From positions 5,027,501-5,091,500 of the forward strand of contig JAHQIY010000007.1 in NCBI GenBank assembly GCA_019054805.1: 64,000 nucleotides of DNA, given 5' to 3'. This DNA comes from Brachionus manjavacas (lineage: Eukaryota > Rotifera > Eurotatoria > Ploima > Brachionidae). Positions 1-10,418 of this stretch are shown here, piece by piece (positions within the stretch are counted from its first letter, which is position 1; every line of letters begins with the position of its first letter). The notes under the pieces were generated by a model. That model saw only the letters and a program-made list of their open reading frames with translations, made no database searches and had not been told where the DNA came from. The position numbers and the translations under genes are program-made.

Positions 1-494
1 TGAACTCTTTGGGTTTAAGTCAAGTCATCGACACCATCCAAGCTTTGGGCACTGACTACTGGAACCAAATCAAACAAATTGCCACTCAATTGTTGTTCGC
101 TGGTCAACAAATCTGGCAACAAGCTACAGTCGTTTTCCAACAATTGGTCGCTGATTTGCAAAACCACGCCACAGATGCTTTGCCATTAGTTGTCCAAGCC
201 ATTGGTCAATTGACTTCGTTGGTCGGTCAATCAGGCAAAAGAGATTTGGTCGACTTTGCTTTGAACTCTTTGGGTTTAAGTCAAGTCATCGACACTATCC
301 AAGCTTTGGGCACTGACTACTGGAACCAAATCAAACAAATTGCCACTCAATTGTTGTTTGCTGGTCAACAAATCTGGCAACAAGCTACAGTCATCTTTCA
401 ACAATTGGTCGCTGATTTGCAAAACCACGCCACTGATGCTTTGCCATTAGTTGTCCAAGCCATTGGTCAATTGACTTCTTTGGTTCAAGGTTAA
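1..494 (+). CDS. Tandem-repeat secretory-type protein, 3' end only
   Basis: The reading frame is open from the window edge (first complete codon at base 3) to TAA at 492-494, so the start lies upstream. It encodes one repeat and the start of another in an 87-residue period: the string LNSLGLSQ begins at base 3 context and recurs 261 bp later. The two copies differ at only a handful of bases, mostly silent. The unit is rich in Gln, Leu, Val and Ile and reads as amphipathic helices (IKQIATQLL, IWQQATVVFQQL). A GQSGKRD junction separates the copies; GKR is a typical prohormone-convertase and amidation signal, so a processed polyprotein is possible. The last copy ends SLVQG. I do not recognise the family. 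Codon use is cleaner and more GC-rich than the flanks, which supports real coding. Confidence 0.8.
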   Translation, partial: NSLGLSQVIDTIQALGTDYWNQIKQIATQLLFAGQQIWQQATVVFQQLVADLQNHATDALPLVVQAIGQLTSLVGQSGKRDLVDFALNSLGLSQVIDTIQALGTDYWNQIKQIATQLLFAGQQIWQQATVIFQQLVADLQNHATDALPLVVQAIGQLTSLVQG

Positions 495-768
495 ATCTAA
501 AATATTCTTATTTATTTTAATAAAATTTTAAAAAAAATTTTATTTTTCCCTGTTAATTTTTAATGACATGTTGTTAAATTTTGTTTAAAGGAAAAGTTTC
601 TTTATTTTTAAATTAAATTAAAAATTAATAATCATATATTAATAATAATTATATGTTAACCTCCATTAATAACCATGTTACCATGGCCAGTTCAAGTGTG
701 CTTGGGTGCACTATCGCGGCTGCTGAATTACCCTTTCTACTCGTTCATTTTTTTTTTTTTGTGTTTGA
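495..768. other. 3' flank of the repeat gene
   Basis: AT-rich sequence after the stop codon, with AATAAA-like strings near 520. From about 650 it merges into the 3' untranslated tail of the LINE fragment on the minus strand, including a short CCATGG-centred palindrome near 680. Confidence 0.5.
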
Positions 769-1100
769 TCATTTGGGATTTCTCGTTTTCACGTGGTTAT
801 CATAGTTCGGTTTGAAAGTGTCCTTTGATGTAGAGTTGACTACAAAATGCGGGAGTTTGTTCCAAACCGGAATAATTGAATTTACGAGGAAGTTTTCTCG
901 CTGGCCATAGTTCCTTGTGAATTGTCTTGCTACTCTGTGTTGGTTTCCTCGAATACTACAAGCCGGCCCGTCTGACTTCAACGCTTGTTCTACACTATTT
1001 GATAGGAACCAGTTAACCGAGGTTTTTCCATTAGCAATTTTATAGAATGTGACGGCAGATCCTCGGATTCTTCTCTCTTCAAGATTACAAATTGGTAAAA
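769..1100 (-). pseudogene. Non-LTR retrotransposon reverse transcriptase, C-terminal fragment
   Basis: Minus-strand translation gives the usual tail of a LINE open reading frame: LEERRIRGSAVTFYKIANG, then GPACSIRGNQHRVARQF, then ENFLVNSIIPVWNKLP, ending at a stop at 769-771. These correspond to the conserved LExRRxRGD and FFxxRxxxxWNxLP blocks that follow the RT domain in jockey/CR1-like elements. The RT catalytic core is absent, so this is a 5'-truncated copy. The minus-strand flank downstream (about 650-768) should be its 3' UTR. Confidence 0.75.
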
Positions 1101-1482
1101 TCTAGTCTGGAAGCATTTATCTCATTTTTGAAACTTTTTCAAATGAAACTAATATTCATGTTAGAATCTTTTATCTAATTATATTGCAAAAAAAAATCAA
1201 TTTTTATTTTTTTAAAAGAGAAAATCAAAATTTTAATCATTTATAAAGAATTCATTGATCAATTATGAATTTAAGTTATCAAATAATTTTTGATTTAATC
1301 ATTGAAGTTTCTATTAGAAGGAACATGATTCTCATTTAAATTATTGGAATTTTTTTTATTTTTTTCTTATTCAAAAAGTTGTAGATTCTATTAATAGAAA
1401 AGTCTTTTGTCTATATTTTGCCATTTCTAAAGCTTATCTTGCAATCTAATTAAAATTAATCTACCTCCTTATCTTATTTACT
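1101..1482. other. No gene seen
   Basis: AT-rich sequence with no coding signal, RNA gene or repeat that I can recognise. Confidence 0.5.
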
Positions 1483-2579
1483 GATACCTTGAATTCACCA
1501 TATTTTACGTAAATTATTTATTTATTGAATTGAATTAACCTCTTTTAAGGAGAAGTAAAAAAATAAAAAAATTTTTTTTTGTGATTTTGTGTTTTTTTTA
1601 AAAATGAAAAATTATTACCTAAAATAAAATTACAAAAAAAAAAAAAAAAAAGTAAACAAGGAACATTAGTTCGAAAATAGAAAAAGGCATGAAAGTTAGA
1701 AAGCAAGATAATTTGGACCATAATTCATGAATTTAATTTATTTTGAATTAGCTCGTTTAGGAGAGTTCTGTAATGTTTTAATTTTAAATTGCATAGACAT
1801 AACCAAATTGAATCAGATATACCATCATTAGAAATCAGATTAATCTAAAGATTTTCTTTAAGTTGGTTTGTATTTACTGTAATTTTTGAGGTTTCAATTT
1901 TAAAGTACTTGGAAATAAGAACCAAGTCAGAGGAAAAAGATTTATTAGATTTATTAAGCATATATTTTAAAAATTGTGATGATAGATAATTATATTTAAT
2001 TGCATCATTAAAAGTTAGTTTTGAAAATAGATAAAGTTCATCAAAGTTGAAAACTTTCAGTACTTTTATGACTCTTGAAATTATGGTAAATTCACGATAT
2101 TTTACCATATTTACCGTAAAATATAGTAATCTACCGATAATTATTGTAAAATTCAGTGAATAAAAAAATTTCCAAAATTTCTCGAAAAAAACCGATTTTC
2201 ATGAAAAAAATTTTACTTTGAATTTTTGAAAAAGAAAAAAAAAATTCGATTGAATTTTGTGACAAAAATTGACGTAAATTTCGGTAAAATTTTGTAGAAA
2301 AAGATAAAAAATGGTAAAAATTCTACAAAAAAGGATTTTTTTTTCATTCAATTTTTTTTAAACAAATTATGAAAATTAATATTTAAACATTATTTACAAA
2401 ATAATTTTTTTTTTCACTGAATTTTACAATAATTATCGGTATTTTACGATAATTATCGCTATTTTACGAAAAATACCCTTTTTTAGATTACCATATTTTA
2501 CGGTAAATGTGGTAAAATTTCGTGAGTTTACCATAATTTACGTAAAATATGGTGAATTCAAGGTATCGTAGCATCACTG
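1483..2579. mobile_element. Foldback/MITE with TTACGTAAA-type inverted termini, split by an insertion
   Basis: GATACCTTGAATTCACC followed by ATTTTACGTAAATTA at 1483-1516 is repeated inverted at about 2541-2574. The inner part of the arm (GGTAAATTCACG..., from 2084) pairs with about 2490-2540. The right end reads CATCACTG followed by TA (2580-2581), as in the Tc1-type elements at 28-33 kb. The outermost bases of the left end do not match, so the left terminus is eroded. No transposase is visible, so this is a non-autonomous element, probably mobilised by a Tc1/mariner transposase. Confidence 0.6.
1517..2077. mobile_element. 561-bp insertion inside the left arm of the foldback element
   Basis: The left inverted repeat is continuous only if 1517-2077 is removed. 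AAATTA occurs immediately before (1511-1516) and at the right edge (2078-2083), consistent with a 6-bp target duplication. The insert is AT-rich with an A19-type run near 1633 and has no obvious inverted termini. A minus-strand open frame (1845-2108) may be a decayed LINE fragment, but I cannot show it. Confidence 0.5.
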
Positions 2580-3639
2580 TATACGCTTTAAAAACTCAGT
2601 CATTAATTTTTCTTGACTAGTATTGTAGCTTATTTCTATTAAACACGCAAGTAGTAAATTTTAATTGAGTCATTCATCGATTATTTGTTAAGCATACTCA
2701 ATTTCTATTAAGATTCGTTAATCAGAGTTATTCAAAAATCTTAAGCCAAGCTAAAGTCACTGACTTTAAATTTTTTTCAAGTTAATCTTATTTTAATTTG
2801 CAATACCAATTTTAGAAATTTTATTTATTTTTCCCTTCTCGTCGATCAAAAATTCAAGATTATTTAAATCAAGTAAAAAATTGGCTTAAGTGACTTTGGC
2901 TTAAACTTGTGACTTAAAAACAAGCCTGGCCTAAATATCAACATCATTAAAAAAAATAACCATCTTTTTTCTGACAAATTAGACTTTGCTCTATTAACTA
3001 ATTTAATTAATTAATGATTTTTTTCTAAAGATTAGCCTAAATTAATAGAGAAATAGATTTCGGAAAAAATGAGGTATGTACCTAATCATAATCGAATCCG
3101 AATCGAATACTTGGACTATTGAAGTCAACGAAAAGCTCTGGTCTAGTTGAGACAAATTCGACAACTCAAGTTAACCGTCGCCAAAAAAGTAAAATCACAC
3201 GACTAGCGATGCCGACTTTAATAAGTAGTACAATACGACAAAGAGTCCTTTAAAATTATTGTTAAATGATGAGAAACCATAAACCACAATTTTTTAACAG
3301 TTTTTGTTAATAATATTAGTTATAAAATTTGTTTTGTTTAATTTAAGTAAAAATTGTATACTTAATTTACAAAGTATAATTAAGTTAATTTTTTGTTTTT
3401 TATGAGAATTTTTTTAATAATTAATTAATTTTTTAAAACAGACTTGAGTATTTTCTTATTTTTTTCAAAAATATTTTATAAATTAAATTAAAATAAAGAA
3501 ATAACAATTGATAAATTACTTTTAAATTTATTTTAACTTTTAAATATATTGTTTTCAAAAAAAAATTTTTAATTTTTAAAAAAATAACTTATTAAAATAA
3601 TAAAAAAAGTAAAAAAAAAATTTCTTAATTTATTTTAGA
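2580..3639. other. No gene seen
   Basis: AT-rich, stop-rich sequence. Short AAGTCACTGACTTTAA and AAGTGACTTTGGCTTAA strings at 2740-2920 form a weak inverted repeat related to the AAGTC-rich elements at 12.7, 13.3 and 17.8 kb. Nothing else is supported. Confidence 0.45.
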
Positions 3640-3790
3640 CCGTTTATTTTGCCGGTCCAAAAATTTGACCACCTAGCTGATCGGCCAAATGACCGCCCGC
3701 TTATAGGTTGTCCGGCTAATGCGGACACGGTCACGGTTTCTGAAAATTTTGGCCGGTTAAGTGTCCGCTTTTACGGATCCCAACACTATT
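3640..3790 (-). repeat. GC-rich dispersed repeat, copy 1
   Basis: An island of much higher GC than its surroundings with repeated GGCCGGT/ACCGGCC and CGGACAC strings. Read on the minus strand from AGTGTTG (about 3788) it resembles the right part of the repeat at 56.53-56.88 kb: AGTGTTG start, then ACCGGCC, CGG-rich segments, GATCA, CAAATTTTTG. It has no coding capacity and is probably a MITE-like element. Confidence 0.45.
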
Positions 3791-4700
3791 ATTTTCTGTC
3801 GTAATTTGGCACTGTGAACTTAAATGAATCTTGATCTAAAAGATGAGTGATGACTAAGTGAGTGATTTTGATTCGGTTATTCTTTTTAAATCAATCTCTT
3901 AAAAATTCTTTTAGTGTCAAATAAAACAGTTTTATCACGATTTTTAGTTACAGTATCATTTTTTAATAATTTTTTAAATTAAATTTTTTCTAATTTTGAT
4001 TTTTCAAATGAATTAAGGTTTATTAAATACATTGGAGAAAATATCATTTGAAAAAGTGACCTTTAACAAAAAGATCAGGATTTTCAAATTTTAATCAAGA
4101 GTTTTTTAATAATAAGAAATTAGTTTTCAATTATCTCTTTTATGAGTGGTGAGAAAGTTAAATAAAAAGAAATGTGAAAAATGAAGTTCTAGCTACACAA
4201 ATAAATAAAAGAAAACTTTCTGAATAATTTCAAAGAAAAATTTAAATTAAAACTTTTACTATGAAAATACAGTGTTTTATTTTTAATAGTGGAAAAACTT
4301 TTTGAAATAATAAGAAAGTTTAAATTTCATTTGTTTGATACAACTTTTTCAGATTTTTTTAATTGCGTGTTTTGTTTAAAATTCCCAAAGGAATTTTTCC
4401 GTTTTTAAATTTTGTTATCTAATTTAAAAAAAAGTACATTTTATAAAGAAAATGAAAATTAAAATGTTATAGAAAAATTTAAATATTTTTTAACAAAGAT
4501 ATGTAGAATTTTGAAAGGTAATTTTTCTTAAATCTTTTATTTTCTTTGCCCTGGTCTTTCGGATTTTTTACAAATAACAGTCTAGTTTTAAATAACCATA
4601 GATTTAATTGAGAAAATGTGTCAATAGTATACTATATAAATCAAAAATAAAACCAAATATTTTATAATAATGTCTTCGACAACTACTTATGTTTAAACTT
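3791..4700. other. No gene seen
   Basis: AT-rich with frequent stops in all frames. No repeat or RNA gene recognised. Confidence 0.5.
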
Positions 4701-4712
4701 ACTTATTTTCAG

Positions 4713-4858
4713 CAAACTCTTGTTCCTCGGCAGTACACATAACATTAGTTATATCCTCAAAGAGATTTTTCAACTTGCGATATTTCTGCTCGAGGGTGTT
4801 AGGTCTCAAACAGTCCTTTGTAACCAATGTTATGTGTACTGCCGGGGAACAAGAGTTT
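4713..4858. repeat. Inverted duplication of a short coding segment
   Basis: CAAACTCTTGTTCC...ACATAACATT at 4713-4747 is repeated inverted at 4825-4858 with only a few mismatches, and the loop is about 77 bp. Each arm read on its own strand encodes NVMCTAxEQEF. The minus copy is preceded by KYRKLKNLFEDIT and followed by AENK and an in-frame TAA, so the duplicated unit was exonic. Confidence 0.65.
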
Positions 4859-5128
4859 GTTGACCAAGAGAAAAGGTTGAAAAACTTTTTGGATGTAATT
4901 CAAACAAACAGCCAAAGAAATGAGACAGCTTCAAGTTTTTGTATATTAGATCAGTCTACTCCAAGATCACCAAAACGTAGTAACAATTATATGATGAATG
5001 AGAACAATATCTCAAATAAAAGTAGCTGTCGAAGAATTTTGTTAAATGAGTTTAACAACGAACTTAACTATGAGGATGTAACCGATTTAAGCATTACTCA
5101 ACAAATATTTGGTTTTATTTTGATTTAA
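4822..5128 (+). pseudogene. Coding fragment downstream of the inverted duplication
   Basis: An open frame from about 4822 to TAA at 5126-5128 gives NVMCTAGEQEFVDQEKRLKNF followed by a Ser/Asn-rich tail (STPRSPKRSNN, NISNKSS). The composition and lack of stops over 100 codons suggest it is, or was, exonic. I recognise no domain. No convincing start codon or promoter lies upstream, because the sequence before it is the inverted copy of itself. It is most likely a displaced exon of an unknown gene; a short real gene starting at an upstream TTG or ATG is less likely. Confidence 0.4.
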
Positions 5129-5823
5129 AAATTTATATTTTTATATTTCAATTAAAAACTCTTTTGCTTTATTTAATAAAAATTTTTAAAAAATCTTAGA
5201 TTAAAGATCATATCATGTGGCAATAGCCTATACTATTGCATTCAGTAATTTTAAATTAAATCTAATTAAACTTTAAGGCCATCTAAAGGTTTTATAGAAT
5301 GGTTTCACATTTTTTCAGTCTAATTAATTAGAAAAATAAAATAAAGTTGCTGACTAAATTCGCTATACTGATAATTATTATTATTTAATTGTTTACTAAC
5401 TGAGCCAAGCTAAAGTTCTAATTATCTGATAAAAAATTTATTTTTTTTAATTTAATTTTTAATTGACAAATTTTTTTAGAAAAACAGATGAGTTTTAAAA
5501 TATTTTTAAATTTTAAATTGTAAAATTTTCATTCAAATTTTAAGCTATTCATGTAAATTTTTAAGACTAAAATATGATTTAAATCTGCTAGCAAAAAGCA
5601 CAACATTAATTCATAAGAAAAATATTGCAAATTTCTAATAGAAGCATAAACTTATGATTATATTTTTCTCTACAATTGCAAAATATTTTCATAATTTCAA
5701 AAAATGGTTTCTCAAAACTAATACTTCTATTCATTTGGGTTTATTTTTTTCTAAAACTGCAAATTATTCACTTTTTGAATTACTCTCTCTATTTAAGAGA
5801 TTCGACATAGTTTTTTTTGAAAA
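5129..5823. other. No gene seen; 5' flank of the PAM2 gene
   Basis: AT-rich. TATTTAAG near 5790, about 30 bp before the PAM2-protein start codon, is the only promoter-like string. Confidence 0.4.
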
Positions 5824-6339
5824 ATGAGCGATCCACTAAGCTCTTCCAAGTTAAATCCAAGCGCAGTTGAGTTTGTGCCCAGCTTTCTGCAGAACAGGAA
5901 CTTCCAGCCGCCAAGTTTGCAGAGCGATGTAGATCCCTTCGAAATGGAGGCACGATGTGAAGCAGTTGTAGAGATTCTCCAAGATGACCGAATTCGGGAT
6001 CAACTGAATCCTGCCGCTCAGCAGGCCGCCTCGCCTAAAAGTCCGCCCCAAGAAGCGATCGAAAACGCTTGTGAAGAAGAAGATATGATGGAAATGATGG
6101 CGATGCAAGAGGAATGTCGCTTGGAAATGATGAAATTTTACATTCAATCTCAGAACCCCAATTTATTTGAGGAAATTTACCATGACGTGAGCTATCCCGA
6201 AAAACTGCTTGAGCCCAAGAAAAAGACCGAAAAAGAAGTCAAAGTGGAAAAAGCCAAAGACGAAATTGTAAACGATCTGAACACCTCATCCCCTGACTAT
6301 ATACCAAAAAAAATGTCCCAACTTGACATAAACAAATAA
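5824..6339 (+). CDS. PAM2-motif protein, probable poly(A)-binding-protein partner
   Basis: A single-exon 171-residue protein. Residues 9-22 (KLNPSAVEFVPSF region) match the PAM2 consensus LNxxAxxFxP, the peptide bound by the MLLE domain of cytoplasmic poly(A)-binding protein, so a role in mRNA translation or turnover is likely. The middle (about 85-110) is acidic and Met/Glu-rich, followed by QNPNLFEEIYHDVSYPEKL, and the C-terminus is Lys/Glu-rich and probably disordered. PAIP2 has its PAM2 near the C-terminus and an acidic PAM1 region before it; here the order is reversed, so I do not call it PAIP2. The start is the first ATG after a TATTTAAG string. The much lower AT content than the flanks supports coding. 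Confidence 0.75.
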   Translation: MSDPLSSSKLNPSAVEFVPSFLQNRNFQPPSLQSDVDPFEMEARCEAVVEILQDDRIRDQLNPAAQQAASPKSPPQEAIENACEEEDMMEMMAMQEECRLEMMKFYIQSQNPNLFEEIYHDVSYPEKLLEPKKKTEKEVKVEKAKDEIVNDLNTSSPDYIPKKMSQLDINK

Positions 6340-7590
6340 ATTTTTTAATTGACTTTGATGAGTTTGATTTTATCCTGTAACTTATAAAAATTTGCTGTTT
6401 GTTGTACAAATGGTTGAATTATATTTTGGATAATTTTTTGTTAGATTATGAATTCGTTTAATAGAAATAAAAAAAAGCATCTAATCGAAATAAAAATCTG
6501 GATTTTTTTCTTCTTATCTTTTAATTTTTTTTCGAATATTTTTTAAATTTAAAAATAAAAAATACGAAGCCTTAGTTTTAATGAGACAAAAATTTCAATT
6601 ATTAAATTAAATTAAATTTTTTCATTTACTGATAATTTTAGAAAAATTAAATGGAGCGCTCAAAAAAATTGATAAGACTAAATTTTTATTCTTTACTCCA
6701 TTTATAATATATCAAATTTATTACAAAACCAATTTATTTAAAAAAATAATAATTATAAAAGCATGGCGCTACTAAGAAAAATTAAGAAGTTTTTAGAATA
6801 CTAAATACTGGGAAAAATAGAGGGCTGAGAAAGTAGGAGTATAACATTTTACCCCATCAAATTTAGAAATGTCCTGATGTCAAAATATCAGTCAATTTTT
6901 GGTCTTAATTCAAAACCATAAGATTTTTCATGTTGCATCTAATTTTTGTCTAGCTCTTCTCGACTTTATTCTGTGTAACTTTGTTTAGAAAAGAACTATA
7001 GTATCATATGACTTATATTCCATTAAAAAAATTAGACACTAATTTTAACTTAAATTTTTCTTTAAATTACTTTGAAAAAAATCAAATCTTAAAAGATTTC
7101 TTCAATAAAAAGAATTGAAAAATATCAAGTTTTCAAATGATGATTATTAGATGATTGTTAATGAATCGTTAATGAAATTTAATGAAATTGAATTGAATGC
7201 AATAATTTTGAAGACTTATAAAATCTTATAAAAATCATTAAATTTGGTTTGACTGGGACTTGGAATTGTTATAGGTATTTTAAAAATAAGAGAATTATAA
7301 GATTAGAACGAATTTAAACTCAACGGTAAGAATTAAATATAATTTAAAAAAAAATGAATTCCATGTAATTGAAAAAATGATTTTCTTTTTAATTCAATAA
7401 TTGAAATAATGCATCGCGTTCCAAAGCTTAGATAATTTAAGATTAGCCTTGATACTTTATGAAATATTTGTTTAAAAATAAAATTTCATTTAAATTGTTC
7501 TAGGGCTCAGAACTATTGAATTTTGTCATTTGAATTTTTTTTTGTACTTTTATGGAAGACAAAGTAAGTTATAAATAAGACCATCATACC
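6340..7590. other. 3' flank and gene-free stretch
   Basis: AATAAA strings near 6466 could end the PAM2 transcript. The rest is AT-rich with no gene or repeat that I can support. Confidence 0.45.
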
Positions 7591-7990
7591 AAACCGTATC
7601 GAACGCAAGGCGTTCCACTCGTTGATAACTCTGTTGATGAAGAAGTTAGCTCGCTGCTGACATTTGGTCGTGACTTGGCCAGAAAGTCTTCTCCTGTGTC
7701 CCCTAATATTGCCAGCTGGTCCTGCTTGCGAGAGAGAGTTACAGTGTTCCATAGGTTTCACCCAGCGTACAGCGTTGACTTCGCGATAGAATTTGAACAG
7801 CTGGATCGTGTCTCATCTTACACGGTGCTCCTGAAGTGTCGTGAGTCCCGAGACAGCGAGGCGATCAGCATAGCTCCAGTTCCTGTATCTGTTCACTAGC
7901 TTGGTGACCCTTCGTTGCACAGATTCGAGGATTTTGATGTCCTTCTTGTTGTGAGGAGACCAGACTGCTGCTGCGTAGATTATATTTACT
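7591..7990 (-). pseudogene. Non-LTR retrotransposon RT, C-terminal fragment
   Basis: On the minus strand from about 7987: YAAAVWSPHNKKDIKILES, VQRRVTKLV, LTTLQEHRVR then a stop, then TIQLFKFYREVNAV, AGNIRGHRRRL and FFINRVINEWNAL. This is the conserved post-RT region of jockey/CR1-like LINEs (AVWSPxxxxD, LExVQRRxTK, LxTLExRRxR, FFxNRVINxWNxLP). One in-frame stop and the missing RT core make it a dead 5'-truncated copy. It is a different subfamily from the 769-1100 fragment. Confidence 0.8.
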
Positions 7991-8200
7991 TATTTCTCTA
8001 TCTTTTGGAGGATTAATTAGATCATTATTCGGACTAAAAGTTTTTTTTTTAATTTACCAAAAAAGGAAGCTTTTTCCTCATCAGTTCTAAGTTCTTTATT
8101 ATTAGAGATTAAAGTAGGTATTAAAAGTGATCCTTTTTTTGATCAAAACTTATTAATTTTTTTTCAGAACGGTCTACTTGAAAGCGGATTTTTCCAATTT

Positions 8201-8295
8201 ACTTGATGGTGGCTTTAAGTTCTTCAACTTTGGCTAGCAAGTTCTCACCGTGATTCAATGGTGAAGGAAATTTGCCGGCTTTGTTCAAACCTCTA
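8201..8295 (-). pseudogene. Perfect 95-bp copy of an RPL10A exon segment
   Basis: These 95 bases are identical base for base to 10861-10955, inside exon 3 of RPL10A, and lie in the same orientation. The identity breaks abruptly on both sides (TTT then ACTTG on the left, CTCTA then TTTTTGG on the right). It covers part of one exon only, so it has no splice junction and cannot be a functional gene. The absence of mismatches implies a recent duplication or recent gene conversion. It abuts a LINE endonuclease fragment. Confidence 0.9.
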
Positions 8296-8610
8296 TTTTT
8301 TGGGTTATTTCTTCATTTAGTTCGTCAACTAATGCCGAATTTGATCCTAAGTTCGTATTTTGGCTTTTTGAAATAGTTAAGCTTCTTTGTCTGTGTTTTA
8401 GAGATTGCTAAGTAGTCATAAGATATACATGCCTCAATTGGAAAATGATCACTGGTCATATCTTGACTATTCAGAACCGTATAATCAGTTATTTTATCAA
8501 TTAATGAAGATGAAACTAAGGATAAAACTAGAATTTCAAAACATTCCCTATTGAATATGTTAAAAGTTGGGCACTTTTAATTGATTAGAGTGAAATTCAG
8601 CTCATTAATG
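8296..8610 (-). pseudogene. LINE endonuclease-domain fragment
   Basis: Minus-strand translation, with one frameshift, gives VSSSLIDKITDYTVL then MTSDHFPIEACI, followed by KTQTKKLNYFKKPKYEL and, in another frame, [19 protein letters not shown] is the C-terminal SDHxPI motif of the apurinic-like endonuclease of non-LTR retrotransposons, and the Tyr/Phe-Lys-rich segment after it is the usual EN-RT linker. It is truncated on both sides. Its 3' side runs straight into the RPL10A exon copy. Confidence 0.65.
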
Positions 8611-8859
8611 AATCGAAAATAACAGGATATAAATATAAAAAAAATAAAAAAAATAGGGAGAAGAACTCAAGTTATACCACGGACCCATAGCTTTTAATTA
8701 AATTTTATATCTTTGTCACAGACAATAGTCTTCAGGCACTATCCGAATTTCTAGAATGGTTTACGGATAGCACTTTTAGGACATATACAGCTAATTGGTC
8801 ATTCTGGCCTATACTAAGTGCCAGTATCAAAAGAAGAATCAACTTAACAGTTCAATGAC

Positions 8860-9200
8860 CAATATATGAAATGTTTGTTTGCCTTAGCTTTTATAACAGT
8901 GAACGACGTAGTCAATGTTTTTTAATCAATCGAAAAAACATCCCTTCGGAATTAGACTCACTTTATGATTATTTCGAGACCGACCACATCGGAGAAGTTG
9001 TTCCACAAGAAGGCGCAGGTCATCGACGAAGGAACAAGGACCGGAAGGAACCTTTATTTGCAATTAATGTCTGAAATCTGAACTACAAAGTTCTGTCTGA
9101 ATCATCGAGAACAATTAATTGTTTAGAAGCTTGCCATCGCGTTTTTCAACAAGAGAGAAACAATTTCTCATTCTCAAATACTAGTTTTATATCCAGCATA
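8860..9200 (+). pseudogene. MULE-type transposase, C-terminal fragment
   Basis: The plus strand encodes FALAFITVNDVVNVF, then after a frameshift PSELDSLYDYFETDHIG, RRRNKDRKEPLFAINV, a stop where the conserved Trp of xxxWN is expected, then ESSRTINCLEACHRVF. This resembles the DYFExxYIG - PLFxIxxWN - RTNNxxEGWHRxF series at the C-terminus of MULE/FLYWCH-associated transposases. Frameshift and stop show that it is dead. A 67-residue ATG-started frame at 8871-9074 is part of it and not a separate gene. Confidence 0.55.
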
Positions 9201-10418
9201 TAATTGAAATAGTCAACTAAAAAATCAAAGTATCCATAATTAAAGAATCAAACAAATTATCGAAAAAAACAAGATTTTCGATACCATTTAATATCTTAAT
9301 AACATAGGCATTTAAATTTTATTCTAAAAGTTTAAAATAAGTTGGTATATCAATGTTGCAGCATGGTACAACATTGATAGTTGCATCAAACATAAAGATC
9401 TGCTAGATTTACATGGTTTAGAATATAATTAGCATACTTTGACAGTTGACGCAACATTGGATGTTGTACTAAGCTGCATTCACAGAACTTAATTTTATCA
9501 TTTTGTTTAATTTTTTTGTACTGAATTAAACAAAACTCAATTTTTTTACAAATTTAATTATTTTTATGATCAATTTTTAAATTGAACAATTAAATTTTTA
9601 TTTTACTATGACTTTCTAACCATTTGATTTAAAATTTTTGGATATATGTTATTCTAACTACTAATGATAAATTATAGGGACTTTTTTCTTATAATTTTCT
9701 GAAATAATCTACAAAATTCTAAAAAAATATAAATTTAAAATTTCAAAATTGTTATTTTGTCATTATCTCAGTTCCTTGAACTTTTAGATTATCTTGTTCT
9801 TTAACTTTAAAAATAATAGTAATAATAATTTTCAGGATTAAAATTGAAAATAAAGTCATTCAACACATTTTTATGAATGTGAAAAATAATCCAAAATTTT
9901 TCGTTTGTTGTCTCTAATTTTTTGTAATAACAGATAAAATTCATTGACGGGCTAAAAAGATAATTTTCAATATTTTATAATTTTTTTGATTTTTTGGTAA
10001 ATATTTTATTAAAGAAAAAGTCATTTAGGTATTCTAGAATAAATGTCAAAAAATACTGAAATTCAATTGTAGAGATGAAGGATTTTTAAAGGATTAGAGC
10101 GTAAAAGTTTTTTTGAGTGGGTAGTAATTCATAGAAAAAAATGACTTCCAAAAATTTGTATAAAATTTTTTCAAAGGAATATTTTAATAAAAAAATAATA
10201 GTTTTAAAATTTTTCTATGCAAAAATTCATTTAATATTTCTCCTAATTCTTTTAATGATCTTCTATCAAAATATTTAAATTTTGAAAATGAATCTTTCCA
10301 AAGTAATATTATTTTCTATATTTGTGTGTGTTGTTAAAGAGGTTCTGCCATTTAAAATTAAAAAAAATTCATTCAAATTAATTTATTAATCAATTAAATC
10401 TATAAATTGAAAAATAAA
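9201..10418. other. No gene seen
   Basis: AT-rich. A weak imperfect inverted repeat around GTACAACATTGAT (9344-9395) and ATGTTGTACTAAGC (9455-9475) is the only structure noticed. Confidence 0.45.

Noticed and set aside
5851-6147. 98-codon minus-strand frame
   Set aside because: It overlaps the PAM2 gene completely, and its His/Phe-rich content is the complement of GAA/GAT-rich sense codons.
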